A stretch of DNA of 12,724 nt from JBBQIY01 sp964618405 (lineage in GTDB: Bacteria; Verrucomicrobiota; Kiritimatiellia; RFP12; UBA3636), in assembly GCA_964618405.1 (NCBI GenBank), contig CAZUAY010000101.1, positions 1 through 12,724 on the forward strand, in the 5' to 3' direction. Below, piece by piece: positions 5,748 to 12,724 of the stretch (positions are counted from its first letter, which is position 1; every line of letters begins with the position of its first letter). The position numbers and the translations under genes were made by a program. The notes beneath the pieces are model-generated. The model ran no database searches, was not told the DNA's origin, and saw nothing but the letters and a program-made list of their open reading frames with translations.

Positions 5748-7811
5748 TTGATGGGTCACAAGGACATCAATTTGATTCTCGCAACAGGTGGCCCTGGAAT
5801 GGTGAAGGCGGCGTACTCCAGTGGTGTTCCCGCCCTCGGTGTTGGCCCTGGAAACACACCTGCGATTTTTGATGAGACCTGTGATATTCAGATGGCGGTC
5901 AGCTCCGTTTTACAGAGTAAAACATTTGACAACGGCATGATCTGCGCATCCGAACAATCGGTCGTCGTGGTCGATGCAATCTACGAGACGGTAAAAACCG
6001 AATTTGTAAAGCGTGGTGCTTATATTCTCAATAAAGCTGAGGCGGCGAAGGTCGCAGCGGTGATCGTTGTGAATGGCAAACTCAATGCGGGCATTGTTGG
6101 ACAGCGAGCGGTTACGATTGCCGAGATGGCGGGTCTGAAAATTCCCGAATATTCGAAGGTGCTGATTGGTGAAACGGACGGCGTTGGCCCTGAGTTTCCG
6201 TTCAGCGTAGAAAAACTCTCGCCGGTTTTAGCCATGTACCGTGTGAAGGATTTTGCAGCATCCTTGGATAAGGCTCGTGATCTACTGGCGTTTGGTGGTC
6301 TCGGCCACACCAGTGTGCTGTACACAAACCCGCGCAACAGTGATCGAATTGACGACTTTGGAAGCCGCATGAAAACCTGCCGTTCCCTCATCAACATGCC
6401 AGCCAGTCAGGGTGCTATCGGTGACGTTTATAACTTCAAGCTTGACCCTTCATTGACCCTCGGCTGCGGTTCCTGGGGTGGCAATTCGGTGAGCCAGAAC
6501 GTCTCGCCAAAACATCTTTTGAATATCAAGACGATCGCAGAACGAAGAGAGAACATGCTGTGGTTCCGCGTGCCCGAGAAAATTTATTTCAAATATGGTT
6601 GTTTAGGTGAAGCGCTTACCGATCTTTCCGAAGGCGGAAGAAAGCGTGCGTTTATTGTGACCGATCGTTTCCTGCATAACAACGGCATGCTCGAAGATGT
6701 GATTGTTCCTCTCGAACGAATGGGATTTAAAATTGAAATCTTTTCCGATGTTCAGCCCGATCCAACCCTTGGTGCTGCGTACGAGGGTCTCGCCCGGATG
6801 AATGCCTTCAAACCGGACACGATTATCGCCGTCGGCGGTGGGTCGCCGATGGATGCGGCGAAGATCATGTGGTTGCTCTATGAGCACCCGGAAGTGCAGT
6901 TTGAGGACATCGCAATGCGCTTCATGGATATTCGTAAACGGGTTTATAAGTTCCCGCATTTAGGAGAGAAGGCAACGCTGGTGGCCATCCCGACAACCTC
7001 TGGAACCGGTTCGGAAGTGACGCCCTTTGCGGTGATTACCGATGAAAAGACGGGCAACAAGTATCCGCTTGCGGATTACGAGTTGACGCCAGACATCGCG
7101 ATTGTCGATTCCAAGTTGGCAATGGGAATGCCCAAGAAACTGACGGCGGCAAGCGGCATCGACGTCCTCGCTCATGCGTTGGAAGCGCGCGTCTCGGTTA
7201 TGGCGAGCGAATACACCAACGCCTTGGCTCGTGAGGCCGCGCGGCTGGTCTTTAAATACCTACCCGAGGCTTATGATTGTCCGGACAGTGAGAAGGCACG
7301 TGAGAAAATTCACCACGCCTCCACCATCGCAGGGATGGCTTTTGCGAATGCGTTTCTTGGCCTCTGTCACTCCATGGCACACAAACTAGGGGCGAAGTTC
7401 CACATTCCGCACGGCATCTCCAATGCACTGCTCCTGAGTCATGTCATTCGGTTCAATGGAACGGGCAAACCAACGAAGCAGGGCACCTTCTCGCAATACA
7501 AGTATCCCGAGGCGAAAGAGCGCTATGGCATGCTGGCGGAATTCCTCAAGATGACGAAGGAAGGCATGACACCCGAGCAGAAGGTCGAAGCGCTCATTAC
7601 GAATGTTGAAGCGCTGAAAGCCAAGCTCGAAATTCCCGCGACGATCCGCGATTACGGGATTTCTGAAAAGGAATTTTTGGCTGCTGTTGATGACCTAGCG
7701 GTTCAAGCGTTTGACGATCAGTGCACCGGAGCGAATCCGCGTTACCCGCTGATCAGCGAAATCAAAGACCTCTACCTCACCGCCTACTACGAGACGGCCT
7801 GCAAGCAATAA
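5748..7811 (+). CDS. adhE: AdhE: rest of the acetaldehyde dehydrogenase plus the iron alcohol dehydrogenase domain
   Basis: The frame resumes after the TAA and runs 687 codons counted from the TTG; ATG at 5751 is an alternative start. It has no strong ribosome-binding site. Numbered along the uninterrupted gene (888 codons from 5145, close to the roughly 890 of E. coli AdhE), it contains LATGGPGMVKAAYSSG, catalytic Cys267 in ICASEQSVVV, the linker GSWGGNSVSQN, then a group III iron-dependent ADH with GGGSPMDAAK (564-573), PTTSGTGSEV, and iron ligands Asp673, His677, His742 and His756 (DVLAH, CHSMAH, HIPHG). The intact enzyme converts acetyl-CoA to acetaldehyde and then ethanol with two NADH. 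No further stop or frameshift occurs, so the lesion is confined to codon 200. It is the first gene of the hydrogenase operon. Confidence 0.88.
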   Translation: MMGHKDINLILATGGPGMVKAAYSSGVPALGVGPGNTPAIFDETCDIQMAVSSVLQSKTFDNGMICASEQSVVVVDAIYETVKTEFVKRGAYILNKAEAAKVAAVIVVNGKLNAGIVGQRAVTIAEMAGLKIPEYSKVLIGETDGVGPEFPFSVEKLSPVLAMYRVKDFAASLDKARDLLAFGGLGHTSVLYTNPRNSDRIDDFGSRMKTCRSLINMPASQGAIGDVYNFKLDPSLTLGCGSWGGNSVSQNVSPKHLLNIKTIAERRENMLWFRVPEKIYFKYGCLGEALTDLSEGGRKRAFIVTDRFLHNNGMLEDVIVPLERMGFKIEIFSDVQPDPTLGAAYEGLARMNAFKPDTIIAVGGGSPMDAAKIMWLLYEHPEVQFEDIAMRFMDIRKRVYKFPHLGEKATLVAIPTTSGTGSEVTPFAVITDEKTGNKYPLADYELTPDIAIVDSKLAMGMPKKLTAASGIDVLAHALEARVSVMASEYTNALAREAARLVFKYLPEAYDCPDSEKAREKIHHASTIAGMAFANAFLGLCHSMAHKLGAKFHIPHGISNALLLSHVIRFNGTGKPTKQGTFSQYKYPEAKERYGMLAEFLKMTKEGMTPEQKVEALITNVEALKAKLEIPATIRDYGISEKEFLAAVDDLAVQAFDDQCTGANPRYPLISEIKDLYLTAYYETACKQ

Positions 7812-7824
7812 CATCAGGAATAGC

Positions 7825-8085
7825 ATGAAACATACGATCACCATCTGCGTTGGCAGTTCTTGCTTCGCACGAGGAAATTCGCAAAATGTTGATGTCGCGG
7901 AAGCGTATATCGCAGAAAACGGTTTCCATGACGAAGCCCGCATTGAACTCGGCGGCATCCTCTGCCGCGGACGCTGTGCTGAGGGGCCTATCGTCATCGT
8001 CGATGGACAAGAATACACCAAGGTCAATGCCGCTTCGATGCTGGCCCTTCTCCAAGAAACGCTTCCGAAACAAGCAATCGCTTAA
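7825..8085 (+). CDS. Stand-alone thioredoxin-like [2Fe-2S] ferredoxin (NuoE C-terminal type)
   Basis: 86 residues. Cys8-x4-Cys13 (ICVGSSCFARG) and Cys47-x3-Cys51 (GGILCRGRCAEGP) are the four cluster ligands of the thioredoxin-fold [2Fe-2S] domain found in NuoE, HndA and HydC-like subunits. The N-terminal helical bundle of full NuoE is absent, so this is the minimal ferredoxin domain. It starts 13 nt after adhE with AGGA upstream and ends 6 nt before the sensory hydrogenase, so it probably passes electrons to or from that protein in the cytoplasm. It is similar in build, but not in detailed sequence, to the second small ferredoxin at 11018. Confidence 0.85.
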   Translation: MKHTITICVGSSCFARGNSQNVDVAEAYIAENGFHDEARIELGGILCRGRCAEGPIVIVDGQEYTKVNAASMLALLQETLPKQAIA

Positions 8086-8091
8086 TAAACT

Positions 8092-9828
8092 ATGAATGCA
8101 AACTCTCCGGTTTTCACGGTGCTCAATGAATGTCAGGACTGCTACAAATGCGTACGCCATTGCGGTTGCAAGGCGATTCGAATTGAAGCGGGTCATGCGA
8201 CCGTGATTCCGGAGCGGTGCGTATCCTGCGGCGAATGTGTCAAGGTGTGTCCGGCGGGTGCCAAGAAAATCCGTTCGGACGTGCCACTCGTTGAACAACT
8301 CCTCACTTCGGGACGTCGCGTTTATGTTTCTGTGGCACCGAGTTATGTCGGATATTTTCCTGGCTTGGCTTTTGGGCGGCTCGTTGCTGCGTTGAAGCAG
8401 TGCGGCTTTACAGGAGTTAGTGAAACGGCTGTAGGAGCGCAACGGGTGAGTGCGAAAACGGCGAACATGTTGCAGAACGCTGACAGTGGTATTTTCATTT
8501 CGTCTGCTTGTCCCGCTGCTGTCGATTATATTGGAAAATACCACCACGGTTGGGCCTCGCGGATCATGAACGTGGAGTCGCCGCTGCTGACCCACGCTCG
8601 CATGCTGAAAGAAGAATTCGGCGATGACGCCGCGGTGGTTTTTATTGGACCTTGCGCGGCAAAGAAAAATGAATCGGATCGCAATCTCGATATTCTCGAT
8701 TGTGTGCTGACCTTTGCGCGCATTGCCACTTTCATGGAGTCGCGAGGTATCGATCCCTACACTTGCGAGATAGAGGAACCGGTGCTAGAAGTCGCCGAAG
8801 AAGGGCGGATGTATTCAGTTGAAGGAGGGATGAACGACACCTTGCGCACCGACGGCGATGGCGTCCGTTATGTGGCCGTGTCCGGACTCGACCACATTGG
8901 CCGTATGCTTCAGGGAACAACAGCGGAGGACGTGGATGCCGCTGGGGTGAAGATTTTTCTCGAACTGCTGGTGTGTGTCGGTGGCTGCGTCAACGGCCCT
9001 GTCGCCACGCCTGCGGGCGCTAAGTCCGATATTAGTTCTCTTGTTGGGACCGCACGTTTAGCGGCGCAGCGGTGCAGTGTAGGCCGAGAGAATGAGCTTG
9101 TTTCGCCCCTGACAGGCATGTCAACCTGCATCAAATCCATTCAAGCGTCTGAGCAAGATTTGCGAAAGTCGCTGGAGCGGGTGGGCAAGTTCTCACCAGC
9201 CGATGAGCTCAACTGCGGTGGATGCGGCTATGACCGTTGCCGAGATTTTGGACAGGCGATGATCGATGGACATGCCGAGCCGGCGATGTGTCTTTCGTAC
9301 CTGCGAAAGCTTTCGCAACGAACGAGCAATGCGCTCATTAAGTACATCCCAGCAGCGGTTGTGTTTGTTGGCCCGGACTTGAAGATTGTTGAATCGAATT
9401 ATCGATTCGCGGCCCTTTGTGGTAGCGATGCAACCGTGATTTTTGATTCGCGGGGAAGCCTTGCCGGAATTGATTTGAAAAGCCTCTTTGGCTATGAGGA
9501 TCTTTTTAAAGGCGTGCTGATGAATGGAGGTGAACTGCGTCGCTTTAATCAGGTTTTCGGAAAACGCATTCTGACGATCAGCATTTTCTCCGTTTCTGAT
9601 CGCCAATGTGTGGGTGCCGTCATTCAGGATGTTACCGAGGTCGAAATGCAACGCGAGCAAATTGCTGAACGAGCCCGTGAGGTGATTCGTAAGAACGTAC
9701 TCACCGTACAAACCGTGGCACGGTGTCTGGGTGAACACATTGCCGAGACGGAAATCTTGCTCAGCGAAGTGGCCGATATTTACGCCAAACCTGCGGATGT
9801 TAAGGACAAGGTAATCCATGCAGGATAA
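8092..9828 (+). CDS. hydS: Sensory [FeFe] hydrogenase with Fe-S and PAS domains (HydS-like)
   Basis: 578 residues. Domains: two 4Fe-4S motifs (Cys14, 17, 20, 24 and Cys43, 46, 49, 53); an H-cluster domain with the three signatures in degenerate form, SSACPAA (137-143), GPCAAKKNE (186-194) and ELLVCVGGCVNG (291-302), giving H-cluster ligands Cys140, 188, 295 and 299; an extra 4Fe-4S domain (Cys375, 378, 383, 400, in the CxxCGxxxC...C pattern); a PAS domain (about 416-516); and a C-terminal coiled-coil-like tail (516-565). The Cys before the first H-cluster ligand, the proton-transfer Cys in catalytic enzymes, is Ala139, and the usual Trp of TSCCPxW is Val. These changes are typical of low-activity sensory hydrogenases. 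No clear ribosome-binding site precedes it, so coupling to the gene 6 nt upstream is likely. Its stop overlaps the phosphatase start by 11 bp. Confidence 0.9.
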   Translation: MNANSPVFTVLNECQDCYKCVRHCGCKAIRIEAGHATVIPERCVSCGECVKVCPAGAKKIRSDVPLVEQLLTSGRRVYVSVAPSYVGYFPGLAFGRLVAALKQCGFTGVSETAVGAQRVSAKTANMLQNADSGIFISSACPAAVDYIGKYHHGWASRIMNVESPLLTHARMLKEEFGDDAAVVFIGPCAAKKNESDRNLDILDCVLTFARIATFMESRGIDPYTCEIEEPVLEVAEEGRMYSVEGGMNDTLRTDGDGVRYVAVSGLDHIGRMLQGTTAEDVDAAGVKIFLELLVCVGGCVNGPVATPAGAKSDISSLVGTARLAAQRCSVGRENELVSPLTGMSTCIKSIQASEQDLRKSLERVGKFSPADELNCGGCGYDRCRDFGQAMIDGHAEPAMCLSYLRKLSQRTSNALIKYIPAAVVFVGPDLKIVESNYRFAALCGSDATVIFDSRGSLAGIDLKSLFGYEDLFKGVLMNGGELRRFNQVFGKRILTISIFSVSDRQCVGAVIQDVTEVEMQREQIAERAREVIRKNVLTVQTVARCLGEHIAETEILLSEVADIYAKPADVKDKVIHAG

Positions 9829-11011
9829 CTCGCCATTATTTGTGGAAATGGAATGCTGTCAGCTCACGAAGTTTGGGCAGGCAGCCTGCGGTGACGACTG
9901 TCGATTTTCTTGCAATGAGCTGGAACACCGCTATATTGCTGTTCTTTCTGACGGCCTCGGAAGCGGCATCAAAGCAAACTTGCTAGCCACGATGACGACG
10001 ACAATGGCGATTTCGTTTGTAAAGTCGGATATGGATATTTTGAAATCCGTCGAGACGATTATGGATTCATTGCCGGTCTGCGAAGTGCGTAAGATCAGCT
10101 ATTCTACGTTTACGATTGTGGACATCCAGCTCGGGGGGCGGACGCGGGTGATCGAGATGGGGAATCCCGGGTTTGTTCACATGCGAGGCGATACGGAGAT
10201 GGTGCAGCCGCTGTCCTGTGAGACGCTCGTTTCCGATCGGTGGCCGGATCGTGCGGTGCAAGTCTATGAACTGGACTTGCTGGTAGGGGATCGATTGATT
10301 GCGTGTTCCGATGGCGTCACGCAAGCCGGACTCGGTGTGAAGCGTTTCAAGTTTGGCTGGCGTCGTAGCGGCCTCGTCAATTTTTTGCAAGAGGGGATTA
10401 AGCGCAATCCCGACATCTCCGCGCGCGAGTTGTCCTTGGACGTGACTCGCAAAGCCAATTCGCTTGATCCTGGAGGTGAATGCAAGGACGACATCACGTG
10501 CATGGTGATTTACATTCGCCATCCACGCGTGCTGCGGTTGTTGTCGGGTCCTCCGTTCCGAAAGGAACATGATCGCGAATTCGCATGGCTCGCAGCAGAA
10601 GGAAGCGGAGCCTATCGAATCGCGATCTGCGGTGGAACAACAACGAACATTATTTCGCGCGAACTCGGTATTCCCGTGGTGATGAACATGCGTGGTCGGA
10701 GAGACGCATTGCCACCGACGGGGCGCCTCGGGCATGCGTTGGTAACGGAAGGGGTGTTGACGTTGACCCGCCTTCTTGAAGATCTTGAGGACGGAAAGAG
10801 CCTGCTGGAGATTCCCTCGGCGGCTCGCGAGCTAGCAGAACTTCAAATGGAGAGCGATTGGATAGAATTCATCGTGGGCACAAAAGTAAACGAGGCACAT
10901 CAAGATCCTGCGATGCCAATCGATCTTGAACTCCGCCGAAGCGTCATCAAACGACTGAGCAAAATCTTAGAGCAAAAATACAGAAAGCGAACGACCATTC
11001 GCTATTATTAA
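9818..11011 (+). CDS. SpoIIE/PP2C-type serine phosphatase with an extra C-terminal domain
   Basis: 397 residues. Residues 1-232 form a PP2C-like phosphatase: GDD (25-27), VLSDGLGSG (42-50), a central strand region with MGNPG (114-118), CSDGVTQAG (163-171) and DDITCM (224-229) supply the metal-binding Asp residues. Residues 233-397 form a second domain with a conserved-looking ICGGTTTNIISRELG segment (270-284); it matches nothing named with confidence. No membrane or signal segment is present. The ATG overlaps the end of hydS by 11 bp, indicating coupled translation and probably a stoichiometric partner. In other anaerobes PAS-type sensory hydrogenases sit next to phosphatases, so this protein likely transmits the H2 or redox signal by dephosphorylating a target, perhaps an anti-sigma antagonist. 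No such target lies in the window. Confidence 0.85.
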   Translation: MQDNSPLFVEMECCQLTKFGQAACGDDCRFSCNELEHRYIAVLSDGLGSGIKANLLATMTTTMAISFVKSDMDILKSVETIMDSLPVCEVRKISYSTFTIVDIQLGGRTRVIEMGNPGFVHMRGDTEMVQPLSCETLVSDRWPDRAVQVYELDLLVGDRLIACSDGVTQAGLGVKRFKFGWRRSGLVNFLQEGIKRNPDISARELSLDVTRKANSLDPGGECKDDITCMVIYIRHPRVLRLLSGPPFRKEHDREFAWLAAEGSGAYRIAICGGTTTNIISRELGIPVVMNMRGRRDALPPTGRLGHALVTEGVLTLTRLLEDLEDGKSLLEIPSAARELAELQMESDWIEFIVGTKVNEAHQDPAMPIDLELRRSVIKRLSKILEQKYRKRTTIRYY

Positions 11012-11017
11012 ACTGAA

Positions 11018-11308
11018 ATGGATCATTCAAATATGAAATCAGTAGAGAAATTATTAGTGGAAATTTGTTGCGGAACGTCTTGCTACATTTTGGGTGGCAA
11101 GGCACTCCTTGATCTTATTGAAACGGGGCCGGATACGTTTGACGACCGCGTTGAGTACCGTGCCGTGCCGTGCCTCGATGCGTGTTCGACCGACAACCTT
11201 GGTGAGGCACCTTTTGTTCGGATTCAGGGTGTCATTATTGGCGGCATGACACTGCTAAAACTCCGCGCAACAATTGAGTTAGCTCTGGAAGGAATGAAAG
11301 CAAAATGA
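11018..11308 (+). CDS. Second stand-alone thioredoxin-like [2Fe-2S] ferredoxin
   Basis: 96 residues. Cys17-x4-Cys22 (EICCGTSCYILGG, with Cys18 as an additional neighbour) and Cys52-x3-Cys56 (VPCLDACSTDN) reproduce the C-x4-C...C-x3-C ligand spacing of the NuoE-type [2Fe-2S] domain. The start at 11018 lies 6 nt after the phosphatase stop. A later ATG at 11033 is possible, and neither has a good ribosome-binding site. The TGA overlaps the ATG of the catalytic hydrogenase by 4 bp (ATGA), so it is probably the dedicated electron carrier of that enzyme, paralleling the first ferredoxin beside HydS. Confidence 0.82.
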   Translation: MDHSNMKSVEKLLVEICCGTSCYILGGKALLDLIETGPDTFDDRVEYRAVPCLDACSTDNLGEAPFVRIQGVIIGGMTLLKLRATIELALEGMKAK

Positions 11309-12693
11309 GCAATGGAGCTGAGCGAATTCGGATGGAGTTGATGGTGCGCTTCGTTCGTCGTTTTTTTGACGGAACACTTAACAAAGGCATCGATCGCATT
11401 CCTATGCGAATGCGTCCCAAGGCCACATCCTCAAGCCGGTGTTGCATCTATCACGATCGGGTGGTGTTGCGCTATCGTCTGATGGCGCTTCTGGGGCTTG
11501 CGTACGAAACGGAAACCGACGAGACAATTCCGCTTTCTACCTATCTCGCTGAGGCGGGTGAGAGGGGACGGCCCGAGCTCCCGCTCACCGTCTGCGGTGC
11601 GGCCTGTGACGGCTGTCCAGATGGAGGTTATACGGTGACGGGAAACTGTCGTGGATGCTTTGCACGTCCCTGCGAATATGCGTGTCCGAAAGATGCGATT
11701 TCGGTTGTGAATGGGCGCTCGATAATTGATGAATCGAAATGTATTAATTGCGGAAAATGTGCCAAGGTATGCCCGTATCAAGCGATCACCCGCATCCGCG
11801 TACCCTGCGAAGAAGCTTGCCCGGTTGGCGCAATTAAAAAGAACGCAAACGGCGTTGCAGAAATCGATTTTGATAAGTGTATTTACTGCGGAAAGTGCGT
11901 GACAAACTGTCCGTTTGCGGCCGTGATGGAACGCTCTGAACTTCATCGTATCTTGTCCTGTATCGCGTCCGGAGAAAAGATCGTCGCGATCGTCGCGCCG
12001 TCAGCCGAAATGCAGTTCCCTGGAACGCTGGCACAACTTTTCACCGCCATTGCAAAAGCAGGTTTTTCCGATGTGATTGAAGTGGCTATTGGTGCGGAGC
12101 GAACGATGGAAGCCGAAGCTCATGAATTTATCGAACGAATGGAGGCAGGCGCGAAGTTGATGACCACATCCTGCTGCCCGGCATGGACAGAACTCGTCAA
12201 AAAACATCTACCCGCGTTTATGCCGAATGTGTCGGAGACACCAAGCCCGATGGTCTATGCCGCAGCGATAGCGCAGAAGGCGCATCCCGGCGCGAAGATC
12301 GTTTTTGTGGGACCCTGCATTGCCAAGCGTAAAGAGGCGGCAGAGATTGAAGGCGTTGATTTCGTGATGACCTTCCAAGAACTTGGTGCGCTGCTTGCTG
12401 GACGCGCAATCGACGTGGTCACGCAAGAAGACTGGAAGTTTGAAACGCAGGCGTGTGCGCAAGCCAGAAACTTTGCTAAGAACTGCGGCGTAACGGAAGC
12501 GGTGTTGCACCAGATGTGCGGATCCGATTCTGGATCAACATTAAAGCTTGAAGCGGGATTCATCAACGGCATTGATCGCAAGACCCTGCCCTTGCTGAAA
12601 ATCCATGCGGCAGGCAAGCTACAGAAAAATTTTCTTGAAGTGATGGGATGCGAAGGCGGTTGCGCCAGCGGTCCTTGTTCAATCGCGAAGTAG
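11305..12693 (+). CDS. Catalytic monomeric [FeFe] hydrogenase, group B type
   Basis: 462 residues. After a basic N-terminus comes a Cys-rich block (Cys97, 101, 104, 115, 118, 123, 127) followed by ferredoxin-like clusters CINCGKCAKVCP (146-157), CEEACP (168-173) and CIYCGKCVTNCP (192-203). The H-cluster domain has intact signatures: TSCCPAW (288-294), VGPCIAK (335-341) and EVMGCEGGCASGPC (445-458), giving ligands Cys291, 338, 449 and 453 and the proton-transfer Cys290. The extra Cys block and the compact C-terminus fit the group B family annotated as FeFe hydrogenase B1/B3. It catalyses reversible 2H+ + 2e- to H2 in the cytoplasm, probably with ferredoxin. No maturation genes (hydE, hydF, hydG) are in view, so they must lie elsewhere. 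The start is in ATGA overlap with the ferredoxin. Confidence 0.92.
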   Translation: MSNGAERIRMELMVRFVRRFFDGTLNKGIDRIPMRMRPKATSSSRCCIYHDRVVLRYRLMALLGLAYETETDETIPLSTYLAEAGERGRPELPLTVCGAACDGCPDGGYTVTGNCRGCFARPCEYACPKDAISVVNGRSIIDESKCINCGKCAKVCPYQAITRIRVPCEEACPVGAIKKNANGVAEIDFDKCIYCGKCVTNCPFAAVMERSELHRILSCIASGEKIVAIVAPSAEMQFPGTLAQLFTAIAKAGFSDVIEVAIGAERTMEAEAHEFIERMEAGAKLMTTSCCPAWTELVKKHLPAFMPNVSETPSPMVYAAAIAQKAHPGAKIVFVGPCIAKRKEAAEIEGVDFVMTFQELGALLAGRAIDVVTQEDWKFETQACAQARNFAKNCGVTEAVLHQMCGSDSGSTLKLEAGFINGIDRKTLPLLKIHAAGKLQKNFLEVMGCEGGCASGPCSIAK

Positions 12694-12713
12694 CTCTGTT
12701 TTAGGCCCAGGCC

Positions 12714-12724
12714 GATGCGAGGAG
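12714..12724 (+). promoter_or_regulatory. Ribosome-binding-like sequence at the right edge
   Basis: GCGAGGAG ends the window 30 bp after the hydrogenase stop, with no terminator between. It suggests another operon gene begins just outside. Confidence 0.35.

Noticed and set aside
7777..8595. 272-codon minus-strand ORF opposite the ferredoxin and hydS
   Set aside because: It is antisense to two clearly recognised genes with complete Cys motifs, and its translation resembles no family.
12694..12724. Terminator after the catalytic hydrogenase
   Set aside because: No stem followed by a T-run is visible in the 31 bp available. A ribosome-binding-like sequence instead suggests the operon goes on.

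Overview
The window looks like chromosome from a strictly anaerobic, fermentative bacterium of mid GC content. The sequence points to anaerobiosis and hydrogen metabolism (two different [FeFe] hydrogenases, AdhE, stand-alone 2Fe-2S ferredoxins) but not to one phylum. Spirochaetes, PVC-group anaerobes such as Kiritimatiellota, and Clostridia-like lineages are all possible.

Left part (1-4050) is accessory. A DUF4143-type AAA ATPase runs off the left edge on the minus strand. A second, diverged ATPase of the same superfamily and a calcineurin-type metallophosphoesterase lie on the plus strand, the latter preceded by a 25-codon ORF that overlaps it by ATGA. The long non-coding stretches on either side of this pair are unusually structured. 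A 36-48 bp direct repeat brackets it (near 971 and 4008). A 9-bp periodic TCGA array lies at 1026-1097, and head-to-head 13-bp arrays lie at 3636-3749.

Middle part (4050-5144): a secreted DsrE-like protein on the minus strand, then about 570 bp without a convincing gene. That gap holds a strong hairpin and the probable promoter region of the operon that follows.

Right part (5145-12693) is a compact plus-strand operon with gaps of 13 nt or less or short overlaps: adhE, a 2Fe-2S thioredoxin-like ferredoxin, a sensory PAS-containing [FeFe] hydrogenase (HydS type), a SpoIIE/PP2C phosphatase, a second 2Fe-2S ferredoxin, and a catalytic group-B type [FeFe] hydrogenase. The likely logic is that AdhE disposes of acetyl-CoA and NADH as ethanol, the group-B enzyme makes or uses H2, and HydS plus the phosphatase report H2 or redox state and adjust the balance. 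A ribosome-binding-like GAGGAG at the right edge suggests another gene follows.

The most striking anomaly is that adhE is intact in one frame from end to end except for a single in-frame TAA at codon 200, where relatives usually carry Gln or Asn. A TTG and an ATG follow 3 and 6 nt after it. It could be a nonsense mutation, a sequencing error, or a genuine split gene expressed by stop-restart.
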